Assembly: GCA_949152475.1 (NCBI GenBank)
Contig: OX424565.1
Coordinates: 9,617,953 to 9,681,952, forward strand
From: Terebella lapidaria
Taxonomy: Eukaryota; Annelida; Polychaeta; Terebellida; Terebellidae
Reading direction: 5' to 3'
Length of the DNA: 64,000 nt
In this document: piece by piece, positions 43,501 through 57,337 of the stretch
Numbering within the stretch: the stretch's first letter is position 1
Layout: each line of letters starts with the position of its first letter
Made by a program: the position numbers and the translations under genes
The notes under the pieces: generated by a model
Told to the model about the DNA's origin: nothing
Seen by the model: the letters and a program-made list of their open reading frames with translations, nothing else
Database searches by the model: none

Positions 43501-46500
43501 ACTTTCAATCCATTCTGTAATACATTGACTAGAAAATCTAGAAAATATTGCTCAACTTACATGCTCGCTTATAGCTTTCGATAGTTTTATACGCGGCATG
43601 GGTTCCTTTCGGAATTGAACATATCAATTTGTTTTGGCTACATTGATGTCCATTTGTGCAATCTACACATGTATCCGGCTATAACGTATCGCACAAATTC
43701 AGATTATATCATTAACTTAGCTCTTGCTGTGGTTCCAAATATTGGAATATTTCTCTTAGATGCTCGCATCAGGATTTAGTTCTTCAGAGTTTAAAGCTAT
43801 TGGATTCTTCACGATTTTCTTGTGTGGATCGCCTAGCATGCTTCCATGCATGTTTGTTTCCTATGATACATAAAACTACGTATTTAGGAATGCGCTTATT
43901 ATTGTAATACCGTTTGTTTAATCGTATTCTCATGCGGATTGAAAACAACTGATTGGATGTCATTGTTTTGAAAGCAAATCAGAAGTTCACAACATCGGTA
44001 CATCCTGCAATAGTCAGGCTTTATCTCCTGAGAACTCTATGATTAATTTCTCGACCGGCAGATGGTTAAATAGCCAATGCTAACACTAAGGTATAAATAG
44101 CACCAAGGTTCCACACTGACTCTGGAGCCGGGAGATAAGTTGGTTTTCTGTTCTGAAGCAAGGAGGGGAGGGAGGGGGGTTGAACGCTCAGAGTGTTTAG
44201 GTTTTGCTATTCCCTCATCTCTATAGCTCACAAGAGTCTAAACTTAGTCGCTGTATTTTCCTCTAAGACTTTTGATTCGCATATGTTTTCATTTGTGAAT
44301 GCAGTGAAAGTAACAATACGTGTCTGATGCCTGGTGATATTTTCTATATTTCACAGGACATATACATCCGTGACGCTGTTTAAGGCTTGGTGTTTCACGA
44401 GATCCACTTAATGTATTATCCACTTATATTATAGTATCAAACATGAGAACATTGGCTCATGCTCGCTTTTGAAATTGGTCAGTAGTTGATCAATATTCAA
44501 TAGCAATCAAACAGTGCAATGTCTATCTGTCTATCTTCCTAGACACCATGTACAGTGGAATACCAACCCAGCTTGGAGAAAACAGGTCATCAAATATTTC
44601 ACACCGTGTCTGGCGTTGACTGTTGCGCTTAGTTTTTCCCCTGAAGCCCCCAACATGAAGTTAATCGAGGGATAATCCTCTTGGTTACGCGCCGTCTGAA
44701 CCAGATTAGATCGGCGAGGACTCCCATAATCATAACTCCATAACCCGGACCAGGTGGCCGTAGTTTATGTAGCGCCTCCCGCGTGGTGAGCCTCGGTTTC
44801 AATCAGCACAACATGTCGCCGTTTTGTAACGGGCAAGGAGTTTTCAGGCTGCAACATTAGACCAGTCGTAAATTCAGGTGTAATTGGAGTTATCCTGAAT
44901 ATACAGGATGGAAGGTTCAATATACTTTCTGCACATGAAATATCAGTATATGAAGTTGATAATAAAAATAGCATAGATTATTTCCCATAACTTGATTCAT
45001 TTCTAATCCCCAGTTTACTAGGTCCAGGATCAAACTACCTACCTGAGGGACCACAATCTGCCAGGGTTTCTGGTATATACTATTTATAATTCCTGTATAT
45101 GATCTGCCAGTCTTCTCAATGTTAGTTATTGTAATACTCAAACTAATATTTACTCCATGAGAGTTGAGGGACATTCAGATAACCCATTTTTTCACAAGGT
45201 TATGATCTGTTTTGGATGCTTCCATTTCTTATCTCGAATGTTCCGTCTGTTCCCTTGCCTCATACTTTCGGCAATGGTGTATTACCAACCATGGGTAGGC
45301 CTAAGTAGGGACAGTACAGAGGATGGGGCGCTTTTGACCTTTTTCCATGATTTTGTTTCTCACTTTTGATTACCGGGGTACAGTTGTACTAGGCCTTCAA
45401 CTTTTACTGCTGAATATCTAAACCTGGAACCCGAAGTCAGGAAAGAATACTTCAGTGCCTTGCATGCTCCTCGATCTTTGTTCAGACCAGTCCTCCTTCG
45501 ATCGAACCTCGCCTGGTTCGTTCGTGAGGTTGTAGGATGCACTAATTTTCACCGATCTATGGAACCCCCTCACGTTCCCCAGTCTGGCCACTGAAGATTT
45601 GCTGACTGGGGTTTAGCGGTCTAACGTTGCCATGGTAGCACATTTCTCAGTGAAACCGCCGATGTCTGGATTAGAACTCCCCGATTCCATCGTAGGTTTG
45701 GCCGGGTAGATTGCATTGGATTTGTACACCAAGAGTTCGCATGGTTTGAGGGATTTCATGAAGGAATATCGACATCAACTTTTTTGGATCTGACTCTGAA
45801 ATTTATATCGTCACTGAAAAAGACTATGACCAGTTAATAATGTAAGTAAACAAATTTGAATGTTGAGAAATCAATGCGACATAATCAGAACATAACATAA
45901 TGGTAAAAACAGGTATGCTCTTCAAAAGTACGAACGAACGGGCTTTAGCAATTCTAATTACTCTCGCGTCTTATTTACATTATCGTGTCTATGTTATATA
46001 TATACATGTATAATCAGGCCCCTACCATTACTTTCATCCCGCTGTGTCGTCTACAAACATTTCCAGTTGCTTGTTCTTATTTATGCTGCGATTGTTTCCT
46101 GAAAGGCTATGGTATCATTACACCGCCTTCCTTGTCTGTGTTTGTTTCTTTACCAGCCCGGTCTGGGAACTATCGACAGCATATCGGCGCTTTAGAAGCC
46201 AATGTGCTCCGGATATCACTCATAACAAGTTTTATATCTCCATGTATCCGTTTTATTGTGCAAATGTTAGCTTTTTTTACGTTTCCACACCATACGTATA
46301 CTGCGTATACCATGCCTTGATTGTCCTTAACATGTTGTCAAACCACAAAACCCATCATATACTCCTGCAGAGGACGGGCGCACTGCTCTTGTACATGTAC
46401 GTCATCATATACAGGTGGTGTATATGCTCATAAAGATCTGTCTAAAAAGCGGAAATGGATATTGGTTGTATTAGTAACACATATGCTTATGGATATTGAT

Positions 46501-47600
46501 TGTACCATATTGTTATGGACATTGGTTGTACCAGTAACCCATATGCTTACGGATTTTTTGGTGTACATAACTTTTTCACCGTACTCATTTCTTATGAATT
46601 TCATCGTTTCATCTTTCCGTGATGCTGTAATCCACAGCCAGATAAATTCACAGCTGGTAACCCCCCTCCTCTCCCCCCCCCCCCCTTACATGTACTGTAC
46701 ATCCTTGATCACTGCCGAGATATCGACTCCTGGAGAGGTTTTAGTTTTATGTATACTCCCAGCCCAGTCCCTCTAAAGCCATACCATATTTCCATCATAC
46801 ATCTCCCGTCACCCAGGCATCATAGTCCATACGTCCAGGTAAAATTATGAAGCTAGTTTACTTTCATATGAGATGGAACAGGTTGGCAGATCTATGGTGG
46901 TGTTTTGAAATAGGTCATTCCGCCAGCCTTTCAGTGCTGAGTTCAGACGTCAGCCCCCAGATATCCTTGGAAATATGAGCAGGTTTGATGGGTTTGATAT
47001 TCAAGACCTCTAACTACGCAGAGGTCATTTTTTCGGAGCTTTTCACTGCTTTTCAAACGAAGGAGCTATGTTTTGCCGATGGAATATAATATTACAGCAC
47101 ATCTACTGCAATACGTTGAACATTTGTCCTATCGTGCATTTGTACAACATGTAACTATCAAAAAAGAACTTGATGGAATCAGTAAGTGTCTGATGTTCAC
47201 AATGCACACAGTTTTAGACTATACAATAGATTATTTCTACACGATTTATAGTACGACTCCAGTAGTTGATGTACGTGAAGCCCACAAGCAGTAACTGTGC
47301 ACGTCTCTACACGTCACTGCAAGGTATTTGCAGCATACAGCTGGGTGTTCCCTTCCCTGATGTGAGAAAGCAATGTTATGTGCCGATAAAACATGTTGGT
47401 GTATTTTTATTCATGAAGGATTCCTGTGGATTGAGATGATTCCCGTATCGTTGCTGGTCGGATCATTTATTGCTAAGTGCTCAGCTCCGATATATCCATG
47501 GCGTTACCAGTAAATATAGTTTCTAAATGTTTGATTAATTGACCATTACCGTCAATGACATGATCTATGTTTCATAAGTGTCGGTCTGCTTTGTTCTCGA
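40541..47600. other. Seven kilobases without a recognisable gene
   Basis: Only short frames, the longest being 134 codons (41,680-42,084, TTG start) and 151 codons (46,321-46,776), with no family motif. Poly-C runs (for example about 46,672-46,685) and scattered AT-rich stretches are present. Probably intergenic or intronic. Confidence 0.4.
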
Positions 47601-47607
47601 GCTCAAG

Positions 47608-48018
47608 AGCACTTCCTCTTTAGTCAGGCCTTCTTTCTCGCGAAAACACTTCCTCTTTAGTCAGGCCTTCTTTCTCGCGAAAACACTTCCTCTTTAGTCA
47701 GGCCTTCTTTCTCGCGAAAACACTTCCTCTTTAGTCAGGCCTTCTTTCTCGCGAAAACACTTCCTCTTTAGTCAGACCTTCTTTCTCGCGAAAATGCTTC
47801 CTCTTTAGTCAGGCCTTCTTTCCCGCGAAAACACTTCCTCTTTAGTCAGGCCTTCTTTCTCACGAAAACACTTCCTCTTTAGTCAGGCCTTCTTTCTCAC
47901 GAAAACACTTCCTCTTTAGTCAGGCCTTCTTTCTCGCGAAAACACTTCCTCTTCAGTCAGGCCTTCTTTTTCGCGAAAACACTTCCTCTTTAGTCAGGCC
48001 TTCTTTCTCGCGAAAACA
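47608..48018. repeat. 37-bp tandem array, left arm
   Basis: Eleven nearly identical units; most variation is in TCTCGCGAAA (TCTCACGAAA, TCCCGCGAAA). Confidence 0.95.
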
Positions 48019-48446
48019 CAACACTTGTGCAGATGAACAATATTGTTCCATGTTAATCATATGGGCCATGAATACTTTACCAATACTGTTTTCACGAATA
48101 TTTTTTACGGTGATTATCTATTATCAGATTATCAAATGCATGGAAAAAGAAATTCCACTCCTCGGTGAAGCATACATTGTGAACACTGACAAGAGAATTG
48201 TCTGAACAAATGTCCGAGGTTCTATTTGAACACGGATGTGCAGACCTGGTGTTTACTTGTAGGATGTCACATATAGGTTGGTTATATTTATTGGTCGACA
48301 ATAATAACACGGTTATAATTCACAGGTAGTGTTGCAGTTAAGTTATGACATAATGTACGTGTCGTTTGTAATATATTCAGTTCATTATATAATACTTATG
48401 AATCAGTGTTTGGAATTACAATTAGTATACATATAAAGTATTGGCC

Positions 48447-48480
48447 CACTGATATATCAACTGAGGTTGATATATCAGTG
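48447..48480. repeat. Perfect 15-bp hairpin
   Basis: CACTGATATATCAAC and GTTGATATATCAGTG with a TGAG loop, inside the 47.6-50.5 kb element. Confidence 0.9.
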
Positions 48481-50427
48481 TCAACCTTAGATTACAAGAA
48501 GTTTGTCCGTCAACCGGTTTTACGTGTGTGATGAAACTTGGGTACACCGTTCACTTCAGACGCTCGGAATCATGGAGCAAATCCACAGACGTGGCTGAAT
48601 CCAGAAAGAATTGGGAAATTACGGGGAGAGATTCATTGGGCAGTAAATCAAACAAACTATTAAATCGTGACTCGGTCTTTCCTCTGGGTGGGCAAAGCGT
48701 TATCGACAGCGCAACGATTCGTGGAAACGAGACATACTGTAGAAACGTATGTAAAATATGACATCCTGTAGACAGAGATGGAATATCTCGTGTACCACTA
48801 CCAAAGGGTTACTGCCTTCCATCTTCTACGGTGCAGTCCCTTGTTTGACACAGAAACCAGACAGACTTGAGTATTGCCAGTTGCTTTCTCTTCTACTCCA
48901 CAGCACGCCAAACCCGTCAGTTCATTATTGATGTAGGAAGAGAATTGCCATAATGCTCATGTAAATCTTTTCTGCGCAGACCCTAACAGAATAATGATGA
49001 TGTCATCGGAATAGAAAGTACAATTTATATTCTAAATATAATACGCCGAATGGTCGCCCCCTTCTGATGTTCTAATATACCGACTTTGGCATCCGTTATG
49101 CACAAGCTTGTGTTAGTTTTGGCTAGTCCAAAATTCTACAACTGTTTTGTGTTTATCTTGAACAGGAAGTTGGAATGGGTCATTTTTCACTCACATTCGC
49201 CTTAAATCAGGTGCAGTATTTTGATATCAACTCGACAAAACATTCTGAATCGGAGGAGTTGAAAGGGATTTTATCGGGAGGTGTAGCCACGTACACCGCG
49301 CTGTTAACAGTCCGGCCTCCAAAATACAGCCATCAACATAAAAGTATCGAAGTGCATGAACTGGCAATAGCTGCAAGAAGAAACAAAGCTCAATTTGACT
49401 TTCTGTTTCGAACAATGTGGGTTCCTCAATCCTTTTCAAGCATTTGTTTCGTAGTTGTTTTACCAGGTACCATGGCGAAAGTATTAATTCAGTTTTTCTA
49501 TTGGCTCGTATCTCAATGTCCTAGTCTCTCATCTAATAATATCGATACAATATCTCACCCGACAAAATGTTAACATCTAGAGTGCATTTCTTTGTATGTC
49601 AAAAACCATATAAAGTATTGATAGATAGAGTACGGAAGTTGACTTGAGTAAAGCACATTATAAAGTAGGTACTTCTGGAAGTGATATTCCACGGTGTAGG
49701 GTACAACACCAAACATATTCTCCATCTGAGAGAAGTTTGTAGAGAGGATCACGGGTGTTGTCTGTCTTACTCGTGATTGTTCAGGCCTTGAAGTCAAAAC
49801 ACTGCAGTAAATCATAGTTCTATCCTCGACAGGATATCAACAAGATGCTTTACACTGAATCCTAACTAAAACTTTGTTACTGATCGCTCTACCCTGTTAT
49901 CTGGACATGTTACATGCAAAAAATATCACCGGCGTTTCCCTTGTTTCCAGGGTACAGCCGTATTACCAGCCCCCAGTTATGTATAGCTCGAACTATGTTG
50001 GTATTACTATCTATCAGGCTTGGTGTTCCTGCATAACATCAGAAGACCGGCTGACATTCATTAATGGACTTGGCCATCGTTATAGAATATTTGAGATGTC
50101 AAGAGTTCCACAACGATTGGGAAGACTACTGTATGTAGAATAAGAAATGACTTCTAGAGCTCATCATTGTACCAATAGCCACATCGAAATAGTACTCAGA
50201 GCGTTATTCAGATGAACTTTATTTCACTTGATTGTATTGTCCATTCAGTTGCTCTGTGATTGTTCGCATGATAGATAGATTGATCTTGCTACAGCAGTTA
50301 CTGGATTCATGATTTGGTGCACACGTATATTAGTATCCTCAGTCTTGTTTGAATTGAATCGACTGAACAGGTTTACAGGTATCGAACAGGTTCACTTAAC
50401 GTAGTCCGCTACAAACAGTGAGGTAAC

Positions 50428-50540
50428 GAAGAGAAGGCCTGACTAAAGGCCTGACTAAAGAGGAAGCGTTTTCGCGAGAAAGAAGGCCTGACTAAAGAGG
50501 AAGTGTTTTCGCGAGAAAGAAGGCCTGACTAAAGAGGAAT
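50428..50540. repeat. 37-bp array, inverted right arm
   Basis: AAGGCCTGACTAAAGAGGAA and GTGTTTTCGCGAGAAAG units, the reverse complement of the left array. Confidence 0.95.
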
Positions 50541-53500
50541 TTAAAAGTCATTTCTTGAATATTATGTCTTCGAAATGACATTATTTTATAGAGTGACTGA
50601 TCAGCATCCTAATACTGAAAAGAAAAAAGGGGGTCACCGTGCTCGTTTTTTCTACATATTCGATCTAAATCACACAAATTTACCTAAAATGACATAAATT
50701 ATGGCATTTTTGCACATTTTTCCGTTCATATTCACATCTTGCATCGTGTTTTCTATGCGAACGGATACGGTGACCCCCGATTTTCTTTTCAGTTTCAGGA
50801 TGCTGAACAGTTACTCTATAAAATATATCATTGTGAAGCTCTAGATTATGTTGACACGGTTATTTATTTCAAAAACTCTTTGACCCCCTCCCCTTCTGTT
50901 TGGAGCGGACTACCTAAAATAGTCGTCTTGTCTTGTATGAGAGTGGGTATGCTCGCAGTAGATCAGGTCGTCTACTCCCTCTACTGCACAGTCTGTTCTG
51001 TACTCTTACACTCCTGCCTACTTCTGATAACTTCTATTCTTCCTTCGTGCAACAAATGGAATCACGATTCCCTCTGTGTAATATGCACATTATCGTTTGC
51101 CTGATCGTCCGGCAAAAGATGTGGAAGCATGTAACAGCTCTACAGACATTTGTTGTCTGGAGATAATTGTCTCTTGAGTGCTGATGCCAAGTACGCGTTC
51201 AGCTCTCGAGCCATGGTACACATTTCTCTGGTCTTTGTCATCGTTAAGCCGCCGCATGTCGGCTATGCGGGAGAACACAGCCGTGCCATTTCTCCCTGCA
51301 TGCTACAGTTATGGGGGCAGTGAACGATAGTTGGCAGCTCCTCGAAACAACACCAATATGATGAAATGTCGCTCGCTCCTAAGAAGCCTCAGCCAAGATC
51401 ACATGTTCGAAATTCGTCGACGAGACGCAAATTTTGCAGTGTGCTGTGATGAAGCTGCCAGAAATTTCGGGTGATTTTTTTTTTTTAGGATTTTATGGAC
51501 CTCATAACTTGTGAGGCTCGATCTCGTCCTGTTGAACAGATGCTATCTCGAGATAGTTACAGGAATTGCACACAAATTAGCATCTGGTAGAATAAAGCTG
51601 CTATTTTTACACTTCAGTGCTGCAATGTATTGACACTAGTTGGCAGTAGATTGGTTTCACAAGTTTAAGTGAAGCACGGGGTGGGGTTCCGTGATGGGTT
51701 CGGAAGCACAGATTTTTTTTCCGGATTATCTGTTACGTAATATGAGCAGAAATCTTAATTATTCCGTACTCAAATCTCAAGACATGGATAAATCTATGAC
51801 ATGGTTCTAGAAACTTCGATGGCGAGAATGACAAAGATCCACTCTCCAAAGTTTTTTTCTCAAATTAAAACATAAGATTTGTTATAAATATATGCGAAGT
51901 CAGTTATGAATGTATCCAATGCACAAGTCCCACATGTAGATGTAACAGTTTACAAGTAGATATGTGGACTTGAGCGGCACGTGCACTGAAACATTGCATC
52001 TCTAAGCCTGTTTTCTACTAAAGATAGCCGCAGTGTGTTTGTTTGTCATTCAGTTTATGGGCAGTCCCTGGAAGCAACTCCAAGCATGAGTTATCCCACA
52101 GAATCAGTACTGAATCCACTACAATATGCTTTCGTGCAGCAGATCTATATTCTACACGACATCGAGTTATCAAATACTGGAAGTAAAGTTGATCTGTTGA
52201 TGTATTATCTTTCTCCAATTTCAGTTGTGTGGGAAATCAAGCAAAAGCACCTGCTTCCATCAGCAGTAATTCATATATTTTTATTGGAAGGTTACGTTTC
52301 CTACCTGATACCACATCTTCTATCATGTGATTTATTTGTGTAGAAAACCCAGTAATCCCAAATCTCACCGACGATTGATGTTGTGTTTATAATTTCCTGG
52401 ACGAATTTATTGCAGTTCTATGTTTTTTGAGGTTCGAGTTGCCCAGTTCGAAGTAAACCATACGGAGACAGTTGCATCGGTGAGGACCAGACCCTGATTC
52501 GTAAATCCAGATCTGGTGTCAACAAACATCGTTCACAAAACCCTGTCCGGTATTGCAAGTGTTTCTTGCGTCCCAACAACCCCATAATAGAATTATGTAA
52601 ATGAACGTTGGTAAAACTCAGGCGCAAAGTAAGAGATAAAACTATGTGAAGTACAAAATATTGCGTTTGATGTTTTGGGAAGCAGACGTTTAAGCTAACG
52701 GATGGTATGCGTTAGGAAGTTTTCGTTTTTAATATTGTAAAACTACTGGCTGAAGATAAGAGTACAAGAGAATCCATTTTGATGACTCAGCTTGCAGTTG
52801 GCCGATGAGGGAAGTGTACAGTGTACTGTTCAGTTGCATGGACTTGTGTTTTAGTTTTCTAAGTAATCTATAGTTATTTTAACCCAACAAACTTGGATAA
52901 TTACGTAAGTGCAGAGGCCTCGTGTTTGGACCACAAGAGCAGTAGTTGAGAGGGGAAAATGGATATCCCTCCCGGTCGGCTCTGCTCCGGGGTGCTTGCC
53001 TTTGCTTCCCGTGATGTATATGTTTTAGATTGGGGCTGTTGTTGTTGAAACCGCAACCCTTCGGCATTGGTTTGGCAGAAGACTCGCTGGCCGACATCCT
53101 GAAGACGGGCTGCTATAATTAACCAAAGTCTGATCGGCGCGGTGGGATGTGAATTGAACTTATCCAAGTTGCCAGAATGAGCAGTAACGGATAGGCTCAG
53201 ATGTTGGCGCTAGGTGATCTCTCTTCGGACTGTATTGCTTGCTGGTACTACTTGTGGTCGGAACTACTTTCGGGTAGAGTTCTGCAGAGAGCACTCGGAC
53301 TAGATGCCGTGGTTTCGTCTCTGAGTCTCTCTCACCGTTGTCTTTCTCTCTTTTTTCGAGTCTATCCACAAGCGAGGAATATTTTGGATTAGAAGCTGAG
53401 TGAACTCATGCAATCGGTGCCAGGTAACTCTTCATTACGTAAAGCAGTACTGTGTTGTTCTCGGCCATTACTTGAAGGCTGAGGAATTATCGGGACATTT

Positions 53501-53880
53501 GGTCAGCTAGTTTTCATTGTATCATTTTATTATGCTAGCTAATTGTATTTTTGTTTGGATGTCTACATGTAGCATCTAGAAGTGGGCGTGATGAATTGTT
53601 GTCGGTGTTTCTGTCTTTTCTATTTAAGCTTCATGGTTTTAAGGAATGTGTTTGTTTCAAAACTTCAGGAACATTGTAAAAGTTTTGCATGTTACTGCGT
53701 CATTATAATGCTGTTGATAAACGAGTCGGTAAGCTGAAAATGAATGCGGAAATACTAGAAGTTTTATGCCAAGTTTTTTTATAAGTTTTTTCATTATGCC
53801 AAGTTTTTATTCGACTGGGATTACGATTTTTCATTCATTTTGAGAAATCAGGGATAACCAATAAAACACATTGCAATGAA
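50541..53880. other. No recognisable gene
   Basis: Open frames up to 121 codons (50,739-51,104) show no family signature, conserved splice structure or RNA gene. Confidence 0.4.
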
Positions 53881-53885
53881 TGATC

Positions 53886-53975
53886 GAACAAATGAATGAA
53901 TGAATGAATGAATGGTGTTTAATGCCATTTTCATGCACACCATATCCTAAATCGGTACGAGAAATACATGTACAA
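53886..53975. repeat. GAAT microsatellite with GTTTAATGCCA tail, SINE-like
   Basis: About six TGAA/GAAT repeats followed by GGTGTTTAATGCCATTTTCA. A run of GAAT joined to GTTTAACGCC-type sequence is a common short-repeat end in mollusc genomes, from memory. A weak clue to the organism. Confidence 0.5.
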
Positions 53976-54240
53976 CTCAGAAGAATGCTACTGGCCTCGA
54001 TTTTAACCACTGAGTTCTTTTTATATGCTAATTAAAGCGTGCCATTTTATTAGCTGTGGAGTGGGAATAGTTTCTCTCATTACATAATGGGAGAGACAGA
54101 GCTTCCCTAGACAATTGTAGCCAGTGTCTGGTGGAAAAAAGGGTGAACGATTCATTAATATAGAGAGCATCTCGGAAGCGGACAGGTTGACCCAGCTGCT
54201 GAGCCAATCATAACAGAGATTTGGTTCAAAACTGTCTATT

Positions 54241-57200
54241 AGTGCAGGTTCTTAGCAAAAAAAATGTTCACATTGTGATAAAAGCATGAAACTTTGCAGA
54301 GGGGTAGAGTTTCACTCACTGATCAATATAAGCTAGGGAGCCATTCTCAATATGGCCTGTGGCGAATATGGCAGCCATTTTTCTTTTCGCAGTAAACCAA
54401 CCTGAAACGGCCTGTTTGAAAAATTGGATATTTCTACCTGTGCATGTCAAATATTATCCAATATCAACAAAATTGGTATCAAACTGACCGGAATAACAAG
54501 ACCAACCCACTTATAGCAGAAGAAGATAATTATTTCGAACATTCTACAGCTATATGTCCAAAAAACACTTTTTTGCTTGAATATCGACAAGTTATCTATG
54601 GATCTTGTAGTCGGACATGTACTATATATGTGTCTGCATCCTCTCCTCCCCCTTCCCCCGATGATTTTCTGAATTTATTTTTTTTCAGTTATTTTCGAAC
54701 ATATTACTGATTATTAATACTGTTTCTAGAGACCCATCGCTGGCAAATATGGTTTTCTGCGCCGTTTTCAAAATGGCCGCCGTTGAAAACTCTGAAATCA
54801 TGTTTTAGGCTATATCTCAGCTTCTGTTGCAGGTAGAGACATGGTTTTGGTTTCTATACCTATGTTTATGATACTGTGGAATCCAATTTTATCAATGCTG
54901 AGTACCTGTGACTGCTGGTTCGACTGATATGAGTAGAAATCCTAAAAGAGGCCAGATTGATAGTAAAAGCAGTTCCATTCCCACATATCAAGCTCAAAAG
55001 ATAAAAATCAATTTACACAATTAGTGCCAAGGTGGATTCTTTTGAATTCCTGGATACATGACTCGATGATGAATGCGATGCTCGTTTGTGGTCTCTGGAA
55101 AATATTGCATTTTCCTGGCATTTACCTAGTAAGATGGTGAAAAATACAAATGAACAAGTATTTGAGGTCTGCAGAAACCATCATTCATCAGTTGTGCATG
55201 GAATGCAACATAGTACTGCAACAATGCAACATAACTTTTTACTTCATAGAAATCAAATCCAAGATGGCCCTCATGGCCAACAAATATTTTCTGACTTTAA
55301 GCAAGGCCTCTGCATACAAATTACCAGTAATGATCAAACTAAACAATCCAATAATATACCAGTACAGATCCTGTAATTTCCCGTCTACTGCATTGGAATC
55401 AAGGCACCATAGAATGCCATTTAAGGTCACTTCTACCACGTATTTGTTGATCTTATCAGCTGCCATTAACATGGGAAATATCTCTGCCTCAACAACCATG
55501 CATCAGTTTTGTTCTGCTTGGCAAATGGAGCATGTTCATTGTTGATTAGTTTCCGGTTGACACAGGAGTTGCCCCTTATGTATGATACAGTAATGACATG
55601 TGATCTGTTTGTCCGGAACGATATGACAGTTACCTGAAAACAATGCAGTAGCTCAAGATAAATGTTCTATGCCAATGATAGTTTTGACCTCTAGTCTCAA
55701 GAATGACTACACGGCAAATTTGGAATGACATTTACATGTATACATCCCAAGTTAGACCATTTTGCATTCGCAAAATTGACAAGGGTTTGTGCAATGACAT
55801 TTGACATCAAGAACAAAGACATCCCTGACACAAGATATTGTGGTTAACATGAAATGTCGTCTTTGTCGTCTTTCCCATTCCATCCATGCCCTGTAGGGTT
55901 TTGAACAACCCCTAGTGGTTAATGGGCTCTCCAGTCCCTGTGCTTACGAGGTTACGAGGTCCATGCTGATATCATAAATAAATGTTGACGTCATAAATAA
56001 ATAGATTCAATGAAAGACAGCCCACAGACCAATTGCATCATCACAGACCAATTGCATCGTCTCAGCTCAGATGATACTAACATATGAAGGAGGACGCGCT
56101 GTCAGATCCAGTGAATGCATGAAATAGGATCATGAATTTATCACTGATGACATCAACGTTGCCCTTGTCGGGATGAAGCTTCTCTTTCACAAGATCAGTC
56201 ATATGTAATGAATTCCTGAAATAAGTGATGTGCTACAAAAACATATCAGAAGACCTCCAATTAACATGATCAAGGACATGAACTAGAGCCCATTAACCAG
56301 TAGGGGCTGTTCAAAACACCACAGACCATGGATGGACTGAAACAGACTACAAAGATGGTTCCCATCTAGACCATAATGCCTTTTGTCAAGGATGTCTTTG
56401 ACCTTTGTGTCAAATGCCACTGCACAAAATATAGTTCACCTTGCTATTCCAGAAGATCCAAGTTGGAATGAACATGTATATGCCATTGCTTATTTGCTAT
56501 GTAATTGTTCTCGAGATTAGAGGTAGGATTGTCATATAATTTGTCGGGAGCTACTGCATTGTTTTCAGTTCACTGTCATACCGTGCTGCACAAAAAATAC
56601 ACATATTTCTGTGCCATACATAAGGGGTAATCATTTTTATTGTATTAAACACATCAGCACGATTATGCTACTGTGTCAACAGGAAAGCTTTTCAACAATG
56701 ACCATGCTTCATTTGCCACGCAGAACAAAACTGGTGGGTGTTGAGGCAGGGACCCTTCCCATGTTCATGACAGCTGATTAAGCGATCAAAGAATGATAGG
56801 GAACTTTACTGGCATTTTATTGTGCCATGATTACATCGCAATAGAAGGGAAATTACAGGGAAGGGAAATTGTAATAGTCTATTATTGGAGACTATTATTG
56901 CATTTCAGATGATCATGCGGTGAGGGGGTGCAGGCACACCTATTGTACATGTCCGACTACGAGATCCATAGATAACTTGTCGAAATTCAAGCAAAAAAAC
57001 TGTTTTTTGGACATATAGCTGTAGAATGTTCCATATAATTATCTTTTTCTGGTATGAGTGGGTTGGTCTTGTTATTCCGGTCAGTTTGATACCAATTTTG
57101 TTGATATTGGATAATATTTGACATGCACAGGTAAAAATAACCAATTTCTCAAGCAGGCCGTTTTAGGTTGATTTACTGCAAAAAGAAAAATGGCTGCCAT

Positions 57201-57337
57201 ATCCGCCACAGGTCATATTGAGAATGGCTCCCTAGCTTATATTGATCAGTGAGTGATACTCTACCCCACTGCAAAGTTTCATGCTTTTATCACAATGTGA
57301 ACAATTCGTCCAAAATTATGAGCTAAGAACCTGCACT
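54241..57337. mobile_element. Imperfect palindrome of 3.1 kb (foldback element)
   Basis: The ends AGTGCAGGTTCTTAGC and GCTAAGAACCTGCACT (with a 1-nt difference) are inverted. The outer ~430 bp of both arms match closely, and landmarks keep matching inverted toward the centre at about 56,060 (GTTTTGTTCTGC...; TTAATGGGCTCT / AGCCCATTAACC). The minus strand at 55,239-55,499 has a frame including FPMLMAADKINKY that could be a transposon-derived relic; unassigned. Confidence 0.75.

Larger units (their letters stand above)
47608..50540. mobile_element. Inverted pair of 37-bp arrays bounding a 2.4-kb interior
   Basis: The left array (47,608-48,018) has 11 copies of ACACTTCCTCTTTAGTCAGG CCTTCTTTCTCGCGAAA. 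The right array (50,428-50,540) has about three copies in inverse orientation. This matches a foldback-type transposon with array-bearing TIRs. The interior has frames up to 132 codons (49,175-49,573) without a recognised transposase. Confidence 0.6.

Noticed and set aside
44690..44830. Possible tRNA-like or structured RNA near GTAGCGCCTCCCGCGTGG
   Set aside because: No A-box/B-box pair or cloverleaf could be drawn.
49175..49573. 132-codon ORF between the inverted 37-bp arrays, considered as a transposase
   Set aside because: No DDE/D, zinc-finger or recombinase motif could be seen.
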